NCBI GenBank assembly: GCA_902786565.1
Contig: CADACW010000017.1
Location: 45,164-109,163 of the forward strand
DNA length: 64,000 nucleotides
Reading direction: 5' to 3'
Origin: an uncultured Prevotellaceae bacterium
GTDB taxonomy: Bacteria > Bacteroidota > Bacteroidia > Bacteroidales > Bacteroidaceae
Shown here piece after piece: positions 9,007 to 16,895 of this stretch; the first letter of the stretch is position 1; each line of letters opens with the position of its first letter. The position numbers and the translations under genes are program-made. A model generated the notes under the pieces. The model was not told the DNA's origin. It did no database searches and saw nothing but the letters and a program-made list of their open reading frames with translations.

Positions 9007-9648
9007 TTAAATATAGAAATCAGAGGTATCAACGAGTCCGGCACGCAGTGCGTACTTGATGACTTCGTGGGCGGTGTTGACGCCCAGTTTGCGGAAGATG
9101 TTCTTGCGGTGGGTGTTGATGGTGTGGACGCTGGAGAAGCGCTCGCCGGCAATCTCCTTGGTGGTCTTCCCCTGTGCTATGGCCTTCACTATCTCTGTCT
9201 CCGTGGCAGTCAGCACGCCGGGGGTCTCGTCTTCATACTGCTGCCTGATGATGGCCTCCATCGCCCGCTGACTGATGTACCGGCTGTGGTTGCCTACGGT
9301 CTTCAGCGCTTCGCGAATCTCGCCCAGAGGCCCGTCCTTGAAGACGATGCTGAACTGGTGTGAAGAATAGACTACGCGGCGCATGAGGTCAGGGGTCAAC
9401 TCGTCGCTGATGAGTATCCATTGCGACAGCGTGAACCGCTCGCCGACAATGAGCAACTGCTCAACATCGGCAAAGTCGAAAAGTGTGAAGTCAAGCAGCA
9501 CAGTGGCATCATCGTGCTCTTTCAGCAACTCTACAAGGCCAGCCTTGTCGGTGGCCAAGTAGAGTTTGCATGCTGCATCTTCCCTGATAAGACTTATCAG
9601 CGCCAGACGCGTGAGCTCCTGATTGTCTGCTATAATAAAGTTCCTCAT
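9007..9648 (-). CDS. LuxR-family response regulator
   Basis: 213 residues. The N-terminal receiver-like domain (about 1-120) has an acidic start (IIADNQ) and a candidate phosphoacceptor in VLLDF (D53), with a lysine in VFKDGP. The C-terminal LuxR HTH (about 145-205) contains LTATETEIVKAIAQGKTTKE and the recognition helix SVHTINTHRKNIFRKL. Cytoplasmic transcription factor; no partner histidine kinase is adjacent. It lies 18 bases after metY on the same strand and could be co-transcribed with it. Targets unknown. Confidence 0.85.
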   Translation of the reverse strand: MRNFIIADNQELTRLALISLIREDAACKLYLATDKAGLVELLKEHDDATVLLDFTLFDFADVEQLLIVGERFTLSQWILISDELTPDLMRRVVYSSHQFSIVFKDGPLGEIREALKTVGNHSRYISQRAMEAIIRQQYEDETPGVLTATETEIVKAIAQGKTTKEIAGERFSSVHTINTHRKNIFRKLGVNTAHEVIKYALRAGLVDTSDFYI

Positions 9649-9666
9649 CGCAGCATCACGATTGCG

Positions 9667-10959
9667 TCAGATTTGGTCGAAAGCCTGCGACAAATCCTCT
9701 ATGATGTCGTCTATATGCTCGGTTCCTATGCTCAGGCGGATGGTCGAGGGGGTGATGTGCTGCTCGGCCAGCTCCTCGGGCGAAAGTTGCGAGTGGGTGG
9801 TGGTGGCTGGGTGGATGACCAGGCTCTTCACGTCGGCCACGTTGGCCAGCAGCGAGAAGATTTGGAGGGCATCGATGAACCGCCAAGCCGCCTCCTGACC
9901 GCCCTTGATCTCGAAGGTGAAGATTGAGCCGCCACCATTGGGGAAGTATTTCTGGTAGAGCTGATGGTCGGGATGGCTCTCCAGTGCGGGGTGGTTGACC
10001 TTGGCCACCTTCGGGTGCTTGCTCAGGAAGCTGACCACCTTGAGGGCATTCTCCACATGGCGCTCCACGCGCAGGCTCAACGTCTCAACGCCCTGCAGCA
10101 GGATGAAGGCATTGAAGGGCGAGATGGCGGCGCCGGTGTCGCGCAGGATGACGGCCCGGATGCGGGTGACGTAGGCTGCAGCGCCCACGGCTTCGGCAAA
10201 GACGATGCCGTGATAGGAGGGGTCGGGCTTGGCCAGCGTGGGGAACTTGTCGGGGTTGGCCTTCCAGTCGAACTTGCCGCCATCCACGATGACGCCGCCG
10301 AGGCTGCTGCCGTGGCCGCCGAGGAACTTCGTGGCCGAATGCACCACGATGTCGGCGCCGTGCTCCAATGGACGGATGAGGTAAGGCGTGCCGAAGGTGT
10401 TGTCGACGATGAGGGGTATGCCGTGCCGATGGGCCACGGCAGCCACGCCCTCCAGGTTGGTCACGTCGGAGTTTGGATTGCCGAAGGTCTCGGCAAACAC
10501 CACCTTCGTGTTGGGCTGTATGGCAGCCTCCAGCGCCTCCAGGTCGTTCACGTTCACTATCGTGTTGGTGATGCCCTGCGTCGCGAGGGTGTGGGTAATC
10601 AGGTTGTAAGAGCCGCCGTAGAGATTGTCGGCCGCCACGATGTGGTCGCCAGCCTGCACAATGTTCTGCAGCGCGTAGGTGATGGCGGCGGCCCCGCTGG
10701 CCACGGCCAGTCCGGCCACGCCCCCCTCAAGGGCAGCCACGCGGTCTTCGAACACCCCCTGCGTGGAGTTGGTCAGTCGGCCATAGATATTTCCAGCATC
10801 GCGCAGTCCGAAGCGGTCGGCAGCATGCTGCGAGTTGTGGAACACGTAGCTCGTGGTCTGATAGATGGGCACGGCGCGGGCGTCGGTTGCGGGGTCGGCC
10901 TGTTCCTGGCCTACGTGGAGCTGTAAAGTCTCAAAACGATAGTTCTTCTTAGTACTCAT
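9667..10959 (-). CDS. metY: O-acetylhomoserine aminocarboxypropyltransferase (O-acetylhomoserine sulfhydrylase)
   Basis: 430 residues, a normal length for the Cys/Met metabolism PLP enzyme family. It makes homocysteine from O-acetylhomoserine and sulfide. The PLP lysine is in [12 protein letters not shown] (about K210), and the N-terminal substrate motif [12 protein letters not shown] is present. The product is the substrate of MetH, encoded 1.7 kb away. The start at 10959 ([13 protein letters not shown]) matches the family. The leader is about 165 bases long and contains four copies of a 28-bp repeat. Promoters of metY and lrp are back to back, so Lrp control is plausible. A neighbouring MetB-type function (cystathionine gamma-synthase) cannot be excluded from sequence alone but is less likely. 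Confidence 0.9.
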   Translation of the reverse strand: MSTKKNYRFETLQLHVGQEQADPATDARAVPIYQTTSYVFHNSQHAADRFGLRDAGNIYGRLTNSTQGVFEDRVAALEGGVAGLAVASGAAAITYALQNIVQAGDHIVAADNLYGGSYNLITHTLATQGITNTIVNVNDLEALEAAIQPNTKVVFAETFGNPNSDVTNLEGVAAVAHRHGIPLIVDNTFGTPYLIRPLEHGADIVVHSATKFLGGHGSSLGGVIVDGGKFDWKANPDKFPTLAKPDPSYHGIVFAEAVGAAAYVTRIRAVILRDTGAAISPFNAFILLQGVETLSLRVERHVENALKVVSFLSKHPKVAKVNHPALESHPDHQLYQKYFPNGGGSIFTFEIKGGQEAAWRFIDALQIFSLLANVADVKSLVIHPATTTHSQLSPEELAEQHITPSTIRLSIGTEHIDDIIEDLSQAFDQI

Positions 10960-10994
10960 AACTTAATCCTTTCTTAATTTTATTAGTTTAAATA

Positions 10995-11117
10995 TGTTCG
11001 TATGTTATTATGTCTTTAAAACTGTTCGTATGTTATTATGTCTTTAAAACTGTTCGTATGTTATTATGTCTTTAAAATTGTTCGTATGTTATTATGTCTT
11101 TAAAACTGTTCGTATGT
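10995..11117. repeat. 28-bp direct tandem repeat, four copies plus a partial fifth
   Basis: Units begin at 10995, 11023, 11051 and 11079, with a partial one at 11107. Each unit starts TGTTCGTATGTTATTATGTC and ends TTTAAAAC. Only one base differs (copy 3 ends AAT). The array lies in the predicted 5' untranslated region of metY, between the metY/lrp promoters and the metY start. There are no spacers, so it is not a CRISPR. Confidence 0.97.
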
Positions 11118-11130
11118 CTTTTTGACGCTG

Positions 11131-11161
11131 CAAAGGTACGCACTTTGGAAATATCCACCAA
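11131..11161 (-). promoter_or_regulatory. Promoter of metY
   Basis: Minus-strand TACCTTTG (11138-11131) with TTG (11161-11159) 20 bases upstream. Its -33 element lies 5 bases from that of the divergent lrp promoter, so a factor bound between them would affect both. Confidence 0.75.
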
Positions 11162-11166
11162 AATTC

Positions 11167-11197
11167 TTGTGTAATTCAGAATATATTCCTAAATTTG
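11167..11197 (+). promoter_or_regulatory. Promoter of lrp
   Basis: TTG (11167-11169), 20-base spacer, TAAATTTG (11190-11197) followed by C. The leader to the start at 11264 is about 60 bases. Confidence 0.75.
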
Positions 11198-11263
11198 CAG
11201 CCGCAAAAGAAAAACTTTCCGTTTGGGGCACTCGCAGGCCCCTCCTACAGAATAAAAATCTGA

Positions 11264-11731
11264 ATGATGGCAGAAATCCTCGACGAAACCGACCTGCAGA
11301 TACTGAAAACACTGCAAAGAAACGCAAAACTGACCACCAAAGAGCTGGCCGACGCCGTCCATCTGACCCCAACGCCCGTGTTCGAGCGCCAGAAGCGGTT
11401 GGAGAAGAAAGGCTACATCAAGAAGTATGTGGCCATACTCGACCCCGAGAAGCTGAACCAGGGCCTGCTGGTGTTTTGCAAAGTGAAACTGAAGCAGATA
11501 AACCGCGAGATAGCCGAAAGTTTCGTGCGCCGCATACAGCGCATCCCCGAAGTAACGGAGTGCTACAACACGTCGGGCGCGTACGACTATCTGTTAAAGG
11601 TACGCGCCCGGGACATGAAGCAATATCAGGAGTTTGTGCTCACCAAGCTCGGCGACATCGACACCGTTGGCTCCATCGAGAGCACTTTCGTGATGAGCGA
11701 GGTGAAGCAGAACTACGGCATCAATCTGTAG
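11264..11731 (+). CDS. Lrp/AsnC family transcriptional regulator
   Basis: 155 residues, the standard length. The N-terminal winged HTH (about 5-62) reads LDETDLQILKTLQRNAKLTT and VFERQKRLEKKGYI. The C-terminal RAM ligand-binding domain (about 70-150) contains VTECYNTSGAYDYLLKV. Such proteins sense amino acids and control their metabolism. It is divergent from metY and its 3' end overlaps that of convergent metF by 11 bases, so it sits amid methionine genes and is a likely local regulator (inference). ATG at 11267 is an equally possible start. Confidence 0.92.
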   Translation: MMAEILDETDLQILKTLQRNAKLTTKELADAVHLTPTPVFERQKRLEKKGYIKKYVAILDPEKLNQGLLVFCKVKLKQINREIAESFVRRIQRIPEVTECYNTSGAYDYLLKVRARDMKQYQEFVLTKLGDIDTVGSIESTFVMSEVKQNYGINL

Positions 11732-12689
11732 ACTGGTCTGAAAAGACCTCACGCACAATCTGACAGACATTGTCGGGCTTGGCCATGGTGTAGTAGTGGA
11801 TGGCGGGTGCGCCGTGGGCCAGCAGGTCGCGGCTCTGGCCGATGGCCCACTCTATGCCCACCTGATAGGCATCGGCGGGCGTCTGGTTGAGCCTGCTGAC
11901 CAATGCCTGCGGTATGTCAATGTGGAACGAGCGGGGCAGCAAGTCCAACTGCCGCACATTGGAGACAGGCTTCAGGCCGGGAATGACGGGCACGGTGACG
12001 CCCGCCTGGCGCAGACGGTCGACAAAGCGATAATACTGGTCGTTGTCGAAGAACATCTGGGTGACGATATAGTGGGCACCGGCCTCCACCTTCGCCTTCA
12101 GGTGCTGTATGTCCACGTCGAGGTTTGCGGCCTCGAAGTGCTTCTCCGGATAGGCGGCCACGCCCACGCAGAAGTCGGTAGACAGCCCGTTCTTGACAGT
12201 AGGGTCGAGATACTGGCCGCGGTTCAGGCGGCTGATCATGGCCACCAGTTCCGAGCTGTGGCTGAAGCCGTCGGCTTCGGGCATGAAGTAGCGCTGGCCG
12301 GGGATGGCGTCGCCGCGCAGGGCCACCACGTTCTGGATGCCCAGGAAGTGGAGGTCGAGCAACTCGCTCTCGACCTTCGACCGAGAGGCACCTCCACAGA
12401 TGACGTGGGGCACGATTTCCAGTTGCGGATAGCGGCGCATAATCGCCGCCACGATGGCAATGGTGCCTGGCCGCTTGGCCAGCGTCATCTTCGTATAGGT
12501 GCCGTCGCCGTTGGGCACATACTCCACCTCGTCGCGGTGGCAGGTGACATTGATGAAGGGCGGCCGAAACTGCATCAGCGGATCGATGCTGCTGTACAGC
12601 CGGCTCACTTCGCTGCCCTTGAGGGGTGGCACGAGTTCGAAACTGGCGAATGGACGCTGGGAGGCGTTGATGATGTCGATGACTTTCAT
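11721..12689 (-). CDS. metF: 5,10-methylenetetrahydrofolate reductase
   Basis: 322 residues from MKVIDIINASQRPFASFELV. It reduces methylene-THF to methyl-THF, the methyl donor for MetH. The TIM-barrel landmarks are present: FELVPP near the start, NVTCHRDE, VALRGD, and the late motif IVTQMFFDND. The frame extends further upstream to 12845 but that part overlaps metH; the ATG at 12689 fits the family and lies 10 bases after the metH stop. It forms an operon with metH and overlaps the lrp 3' end, so transcripts converge. Confidence 0.94.
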   Translation of the reverse strand: MKVIDIINASQRPFASFELVPPLKGSEVSRLYSSIDPLMQFRPPFINVTCHRDEVEYVPNGDGTYTKMTLAKRPGTIAIVAAIMRRYPQLEIVPHVICGGASRSKVESELLDLHFLGIQNVVALRGDAIPGQRYFMPEADGFSHSSELVAMISRLNRGQYLDPTVKNGLSTDFCVGVAAYPEKHFEAANLDVDIQHLKAKVEAGAHYIVTQMFFDNDQYYRFVDRLRQAGVTVPVIPGLKPVSNVRQLDLLPRSFHIDIPQALVSRLNQTPADAYQVGIEWAIGQSRDLLAHGAPAIHYYTMAKPDNVCQIVREVFSDQSTD

Positions 12690-12699
12690 ATCGGTCTTG

Positions 12700-15600
12700 T
12701 TATTGTTTGGCAATGTATTTGGAGAGCAGCCGCTCGCCCTCGGCCACGCTGATGCCGCGCCGCTGGCAGTAGTCGGCCAACTGCACCTTGTCGATGCGGC
12801 CCACGGAGAAATAGCGGGCCTCCGGGTGGGTGACCAACAGGCCACAGATGGCCGTCGAGGGCTGTATGGAGTAGTGGTCGGTCAGGCTGACGCCCAACTG
12901 CCGCTCGGCATCGAGCAGGTCGAAGACTGTGCGCTTGAGCGAGTGGTCGGGACAGGTGGCATAGCCGAAGGCCACCCGCAGTGCCGAGGGGTAAGGGCTC
13001 TGCTGCGACAGGTATTCGGCGCAGGCCTCGGTCAGCCGGGCGCAGATGGCGTGGCTCATCAGCCGCTCGGCCTCGTCGGCTGGCTGCTCCTTGGGCCGGC
13101 AGACAATGGTGAAGAGCCCGAGGGGGCTGGGCTGCTCAGGGTCGAAGAAATCGGCCAGACAGCGGTAATGCGACGCGGCGCTCTGGCTGCGCAACATGGG
13201 CAGCCGGGTGCCGTCGGCCAGCACGATGTCGTTGCCACGGCGGGTGGCGGGCTCGTAGCGCTGGGCCACCTGCAGGCTGAGCCGGTCGTGGGCAATGGCC
13301 TGCTCCAGCCAGGCCTGGCCCTCTTTCAGGGTGCGCTCGGCCTCCGGGTTCACCAGTAGTTGCTGGAGGGTCTCGCCTTTGAAGCCCCAGAAGAGCAGGA
13401 ACATGCGCCAGTCGATGAGAGGGGAGAGGTGAGAGATGAGAGGTGAGAGGTGAGAGGTGAGGGGTGAGAGGGGAGAGGGAAGAGGGGAGAGGCGAGAGGG
13501 TGCATAGTGGGGTGCCTTGGCGTTGGCCTCGGCGTAGGGGGTCAGCGGGGTGTGGTGCTCCTCGTAGGCATCGCGCAGTTGCTGCTGTTCGGCCTTGATT
13601 TGGCTGACGGTGGCAGCGGCATCCATCTGCAAGTGCTTGGCAATGAGCGATGTCTGCGAGGCATCGCCGCCATAGACCACGCAACCGCCGTAGAGGGGGG
13701 CCAGCTTGACGGCGGTGTGGACGGCCGATGTGGTGGCGCCGCCCACCACGATAGGCACGCGCAGCCCTTCGCGCTGGAACAGCTGGCAGAGCTGCTCCAT
13801 CTCTTTCAGCGAGGGCGTAATCAGGCCGCTGATGCCCACCAGACAGGGCTGTCGCCGACGGGTCTCCTGCAGAATGGTCTCGCCCGGCACCATCACGCCC
13901 AGGTCGACCACGTCGAAGCCGTTGCAGCCCAGCACGATGCCCACGATATTCTTGCCGATGTCGTGCACGTCGCCGTTGGCCGTGGCCAGCACCACACAGG
14001 GGCGGGCCTTGCTGTCGCTCTCGTTAGCCTGGTCGATGTAGGGCTGCAGATGAGCCACGGCTTCCTTCATCACCTTGGCCGACTTGACCACCTGCGGCAG
14101 GAACATCTTGCCCTCGCCGAAGAGCTGGCCTATGTGCTCCATAGCCTGCATCAGCGGCTGTTCTATCACGTCGATGGGGCGCCTGTACTTCTGCAGCGCC
14201 TCGGCGATGTCGACGGCCAGATGGTCGCTCACGCCCTTGCTCAGGGCGTAGGCCAGGCGGTCTTCCACAGACTTTTCGCGCCACGAGTCGGCGGGTGCAG
14301 CGGTGCCCTGGCCGCCCTGCGCTTCGGCCAGCACGGTGGCGGCCAGGGCGATGAGCCGCTCGGTGGCACCGTCGTCGACATTCAGCACCACGTCCTCGAC
14401 GGCCTTCAGCAGGTCGGCGTCGATGTCGTCGTAGACCTGGAGCATCGAGGGGTTGACGATGGCCATGTCCAGTCCGGCGCGGATGGCGTGGTAGAGAAAC
14501 ACGGAGTGCATAGCCTCACGCACCCTGTTGTTGCCACGGAAACTGAACGAGAGGTTGCTCACGCCGCCACTGGTCTTGGCCAGGGGCAGGTGCTCCTTGA
14601 TCCAGCCCACGGCCTTGATGAAGTCTACGGCGTAGGCCTGGTGCTCCTTGAGCCCTGTGCCTACGGAAAGGATATTGACGTCGAAGATGATGTCCTGGGC
14701 AGGGAAGCCGATGCCGGTGAGCAGTCTGTAGGCGCGCTCGGCAATGGCAATCTTGCGCTCGTAGGTGGTGGCCTGCCCGCTCTCGTCGAAGGCCATCACC
14801 ACCACGGCGGCTCCCAGCCGGCGCAGTTCCTTGGCCTTGTCAAGGAAGTCGGCCTCGCCATTCTCCAGACTGATGGAGTTGACGATGCACTTGCCCTGCG
14901 CGTTCTTCAGTCCGGCCAGGATGGTGGCCCAGTCGGACGAGTCGATCATCAGCACCGAGCGGCCCACGGCGGGGTCGGTGGCAATGTATCGGCAGAAGGT
15001 CTGCATCTCCTGACGGCTGTCGAGCATAGCGTCGTCCATATTGATGTCGATGATGGCGGCGCCGCCCTCTATCTGCTGGCGAGCCACGGTCATGGCCTCG
15101 TCGTATCGCTTTTCGGCTATCAGACGGGCAAACTTGCGCGAGCCGGCCACGTTGGTACGCTCGCCCACGTTGGTGAAGTTCTGCGTGGCCTTGTCAACCA
15201 GCAGGGGCTCCAGGCCCGACAGCCAGAGCTGGGAGGCAGCCGCCCTACCCTGCCCCACCCCGGGCTTGCGGGGCGGCAGACCCTTCAGGGCCTCGCTGAT
15301 GGCGCGGATATGGGCCTCGTTGGTGCCGCAGCAGCCTCCGGCAATATTGATGAGACCGGCCTCGGCCATCTGGCGCAGATGGCTGGCAGTGTAGTGGGGC
15401 AGCTCGTCGTATTCGCCCATCTCGTTGGGCAGTCCGGCATTGGGATAGATGGAGAGGAAAACGGGAATGTGACTGGACAGCAACTCGACGAATGGCCGCA
15501 GGTCGGTAACGCCAAACGAGCAGTTCAGACCGAAACTGAGCAGATGGGGATAGTGAGAAATGCTGATATAGAAAGCATCGAGTGTCTGGCCTGTCAGCGT

Positions 15601-16290
15601 GCGCCCGCTGCGGTCGTTGATGGTGGCCGAGACCATGACGGGAATCTGTCGGCCAGTCTCCTCGTTCAGCTGTTGGATGGCGTAAAGCGCGGCCTTGGCG
15701 TTCAGGGCGTCGAAGCAGGTCTCCAGCAGCAGCAGGTCGGCACCGCCCTCCATCAGGGCCGCGGCCTGCTCGTGATAGGCGGCGGCCATCTCGTCGAAGC
15801 TGACAGCGCGTAGACCGGGGTCGCCCATGTCGGAGGCCAGCGAGAGCGACCGCGACGTGGGGCCCATCGACCCGGCCACCCAGACTTTCTTAGAGGTGAG
15901 AGGTGAGGGGTGAGAGGTGAGAGGGGGGAGGGGGGAGGGGTGAGAGGTGAGAGCCTCGTCGGCCACTTGCCGGGCAATGGTGGCACCGGCGAGGGCCATT
16001 TCGCAGGCCACGTCGTCGCAGCCGTACTCGTGCTGGCTGATGCGGTTGGCCGAGAAGGTATTGGTGGTGATGATGTCGGCCCCGGCGTCGATGTAGGCGC
16101 GGTGGATGCTCTTTATCACTTCGGGAGCCGTCAGGCAGAGCACGTCGTTATTGCCCGTCAGCGCCACCGGCCAGTGGGCAAACCGCCCCCGGTGGTAGTG
16201 TTCCGGCGTGAGGCCCAAGGCCTGAATCTTGGTGCCCATCGCCCCGTCGAGTATCACGATGCGTTGCTGCAGTATCGCTTCTAAATCCAT
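12700..16290 (-). CDS. metH: Cobalamin-dependent methionine synthase
   Basis: 1196 residues from MDLEAILQQRIVILDGAMGT; a longer frame to 16341 overlaps the promoter. It transfers methyl from methyl-THF to homocysteine. Domains in order: homocysteine-binding barrel with zinc cysteines in GLNCSFG and GGCCGTN (1-330), pterin-binding barrel (NVGERTNVAGS, about 375-630), cap and B12 domain (cobalt ligand motif DVHDIGKN near 775), and the AdoMet activation domain (after about 958). Two heptad arrays are read in frame as Ser/Pro/Leu/His-rich inserts: residues about 113-133 in the first barrel and about 931-958 in the linker before the activation domain. No cobalamin riboswitch fits in the ~14-base leader. 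Confidence 0.96.
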   Translation of the reverse strand: MDLEAILQQRIVILDGAMGTKIQALGLTPEHYHRGRFAHWPVALTGNNDVLCLTAPEVIKSIHRAYIDAGADIITTNTFSANRISQHEYGCDDVACEMALAGATIARQVADEALTSHPSPLPPLTSHPSPLTSKKVWVAGSMGPTSRSLSLASDMGDPGLRAVSFDEMAAAYHEQAAALMEGGADLLLLETCFDALNAKAALYAIQQLNEETGRQIPVMVSATINDRSGRTLTGQTLDAFYISISHYPHLLSFGLNCSFGVTDLRPFVELLSSHIPVFLSIYPNAGLPNEMGEYDELPHYTASHLRQMAEAGLINIAGGCCGTNEAHIRAISEALKGLPPRKPGVGQGRAAASQLWLSGLEPLLVDKATQNFTNVGERTNVAGSRKFARLIAEKRYDEAMTVARQQIEGGAAIIDINMDDAMLDSRQEMQTFCRYIATDPAVGRSVLMIDSSDWATILAGLKNAQGKCIVNSISLENGEADFLDKAKELRRLGAAVVVMAFDESGQATTYERKIAIAERAYRLLTGIGFPAQDIIFDVNILSVGTGLKEHQAYAVDFIKAVGWIKEHLPLAKTSGGVSNLSFSFRGNNRVREAMHSVFLYHAIRAGLDMAIVNPSMLQVYDDIDADLLKAVEDVVLNVDDGATERLIALAATVLAEAQGGQGTAAPADSWREKSVEDRLAYALSKGVSDHLAVDIAEALQKYRRPIDVIEQPLMQAMEHIGQLFGEGKMFLPQVVKSAKVMKEAVAHLQPYIDQANESDSKARPCVVLATANGDVHDIGKNIVGIVLGCNGFDVVDLGVMVPGETILQETRRRQPCLVGISGLITPSLKEMEQLCQLFQREGLRVPIVVGGATTSAVHTAVKLAPLYGGCVVYGGDASQTSLIAKHLQMDAAATVSQIKAEQQQLRDAYEEHHTPLTPYAEANAKAPHYAPSRLSPLPSPLSPLTSHLSPLISHLSPLIDWRMFLLFWGFKGETLQQLLVNPEAERTLKEGQAWLEQAIAHDRLSLQVAQRYEPATRRGNDIVLADGTRLPMLRSQSAASHYRCLADFFDPEQPSPLGLFTIVCRPKEQPADEAERLMSHAICARLTEACAEYLSQQSPYPSALRVAFGYATCPDHSLKRTVFDLLDAERQLGVSLTDHYSIQPSTAICGLLVTHPEARYFSVGRIDKVQLADYCQRRGISVAEGERLLSKYIAKQ
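13417..13500. repeat. Heptad array in frame inside metH (12 units, 84 bp)
   Basis: Twelve perfect-period 7-bp units of the type GAGAGGT/GAGAGGG. Its length, 84, is a multiple of three, so the metH frame is kept. The encoded stretch is rich in SPL and SHL and falls in the linker between the B12 and activation domains. Confidence 0.95.
15892..15954. repeat. Second heptad array in frame inside metH (about 9 units)
   Basis: Units AGAGGTG/AGAGGGG with one 2-base phase slip near 15941. It encodes about 20 extra residues (TSHPSPLPPL-type) in a loop of the homocysteine-binding barrel before VWVAGSMGPT. Confidence 0.9.
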
Positions 16291-16310
16291 TGCGTTTAGT
16301 TTTTGGATTG

Positions 16311-16341
16311 CAAAATTACGAAAGAAAGTGCTATCTGCCAA
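16311..16341 (-). promoter_or_regulatory. Promoter of metH-metF
   Basis: Minus-strand TAATTTTG (16318-16311) with TTG (16341-16339) 20 bases upstream. The predicted start near 16304 leaves a leader of only about 14 bases before the metH ATG. Confidence 0.7.
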
Positions 16342-16453
16342 ATTTCTCCCGCTATTTTGGCAGAAAGGGTGCTTTTTTTTAGTACAGACGACAGCCTGTT
16401 TTCAGAAATTCCACGTTTATGAAAGAATTCTGTGTAAATTTTGGTAAAAATTC

Positions 16454-16484
16454 TTGCGTGTCTCAAAAAAATGGTTTATCTTTG
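16454..16484 (+). promoter_or_regulatory. Strong promoter of a non-coding RNA
   Basis: TTG (16454-16456), 20-base spacer, TATCTTTG (16477-16484) followed by C. It is an ideal Bacteroidetes promoter, yet no ORF follows for 400 bases. Confidence 0.75.
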
Positions 16485-16490
16485 CACCGT

Positions 16491-16767
16491 CGCACGTTAG
16501 CCTGTAATGGGCAGGGCGGGCGATCTTAGTACTTAAGAAAGACGTTTTCGAACGTTTGTCGTTGTAGAGCACGAACTTCGCAACTTCCAAACCTACAGCC
16601 GACAGATGACAACCGAGACGTCTACGTAGTACGTTTACTGTATACCATAATTATATATAGTACGTACTGGCGTGGGCTAACTGCGTTGTCTGTCCTGTGT
16701 AGGTTGGGCAATGCGAAGGCCTGTGCTCTCAGGATGGACTGAAGAACAGACACCTACGCCTTTTTTG
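16491..16767 (+). ncRNA. Rod-shaped structured RNA candidate (6S-like or leader RNA)
   Basis: About 277 bases start at the promoter above and end at a T-run (16760-16766). A long interrupted hairpin runs from AGAGCAC (16566-16572) pairing with GTGCTCT (16723-16729), through CTTCGC/GCGAAG, AACCTAC/GTAGGTT, GACAAC/GTTGTC, to an apical stem AGTACGT (16628-16634)/ACGTACT (16662-16668). GTAGGTT (16699-16705) can instead pair with ACCTAC (16752-16757) next to the T-run, an alternative terminator-like fold. Size, rod shape and strong own promoter resemble 6S RNA or the Bacteroidales-1 class, but I cannot verify this. It could also be the leader of the surface protein gene at 16896. Confidence 0.6.
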
Positions 16768-16895
16768 TGTATTGAGCATAACCATAATAAATATAGTAGA
16801 AAGCTGAATCAGGGGTGTTTATAGGCAACGGACAGCTATGCCGTCAACTCTTTTTTTTAACCCTTTATAATGTTTTATTTAAAAATGATTCAGCT

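Noticed and set aside
10995-11117. CRISPR array
   Set aside because: The 28-bp units are directly adjacent with no unique spacers and no cas genes nearby.
10960-11125. SAM riboswitch in the metY leader
   Set aside because: The leader consists mainly of AT-rich 28-bp repeats and lacks the conserved GC stems of known SAM riboswitches.
13507-15813. 768-codon open frame opposite metH
   Set aside because: Antisense shadow of a GC-biased gene; composition dominated by G, H, V and D with no domain, and metH is certain.
16291-16310. Cobalamin riboswitch before metH
   Set aside because: The promoter lies too close to the start; the leader is only about 14 bases and no B12-box sequence is present.
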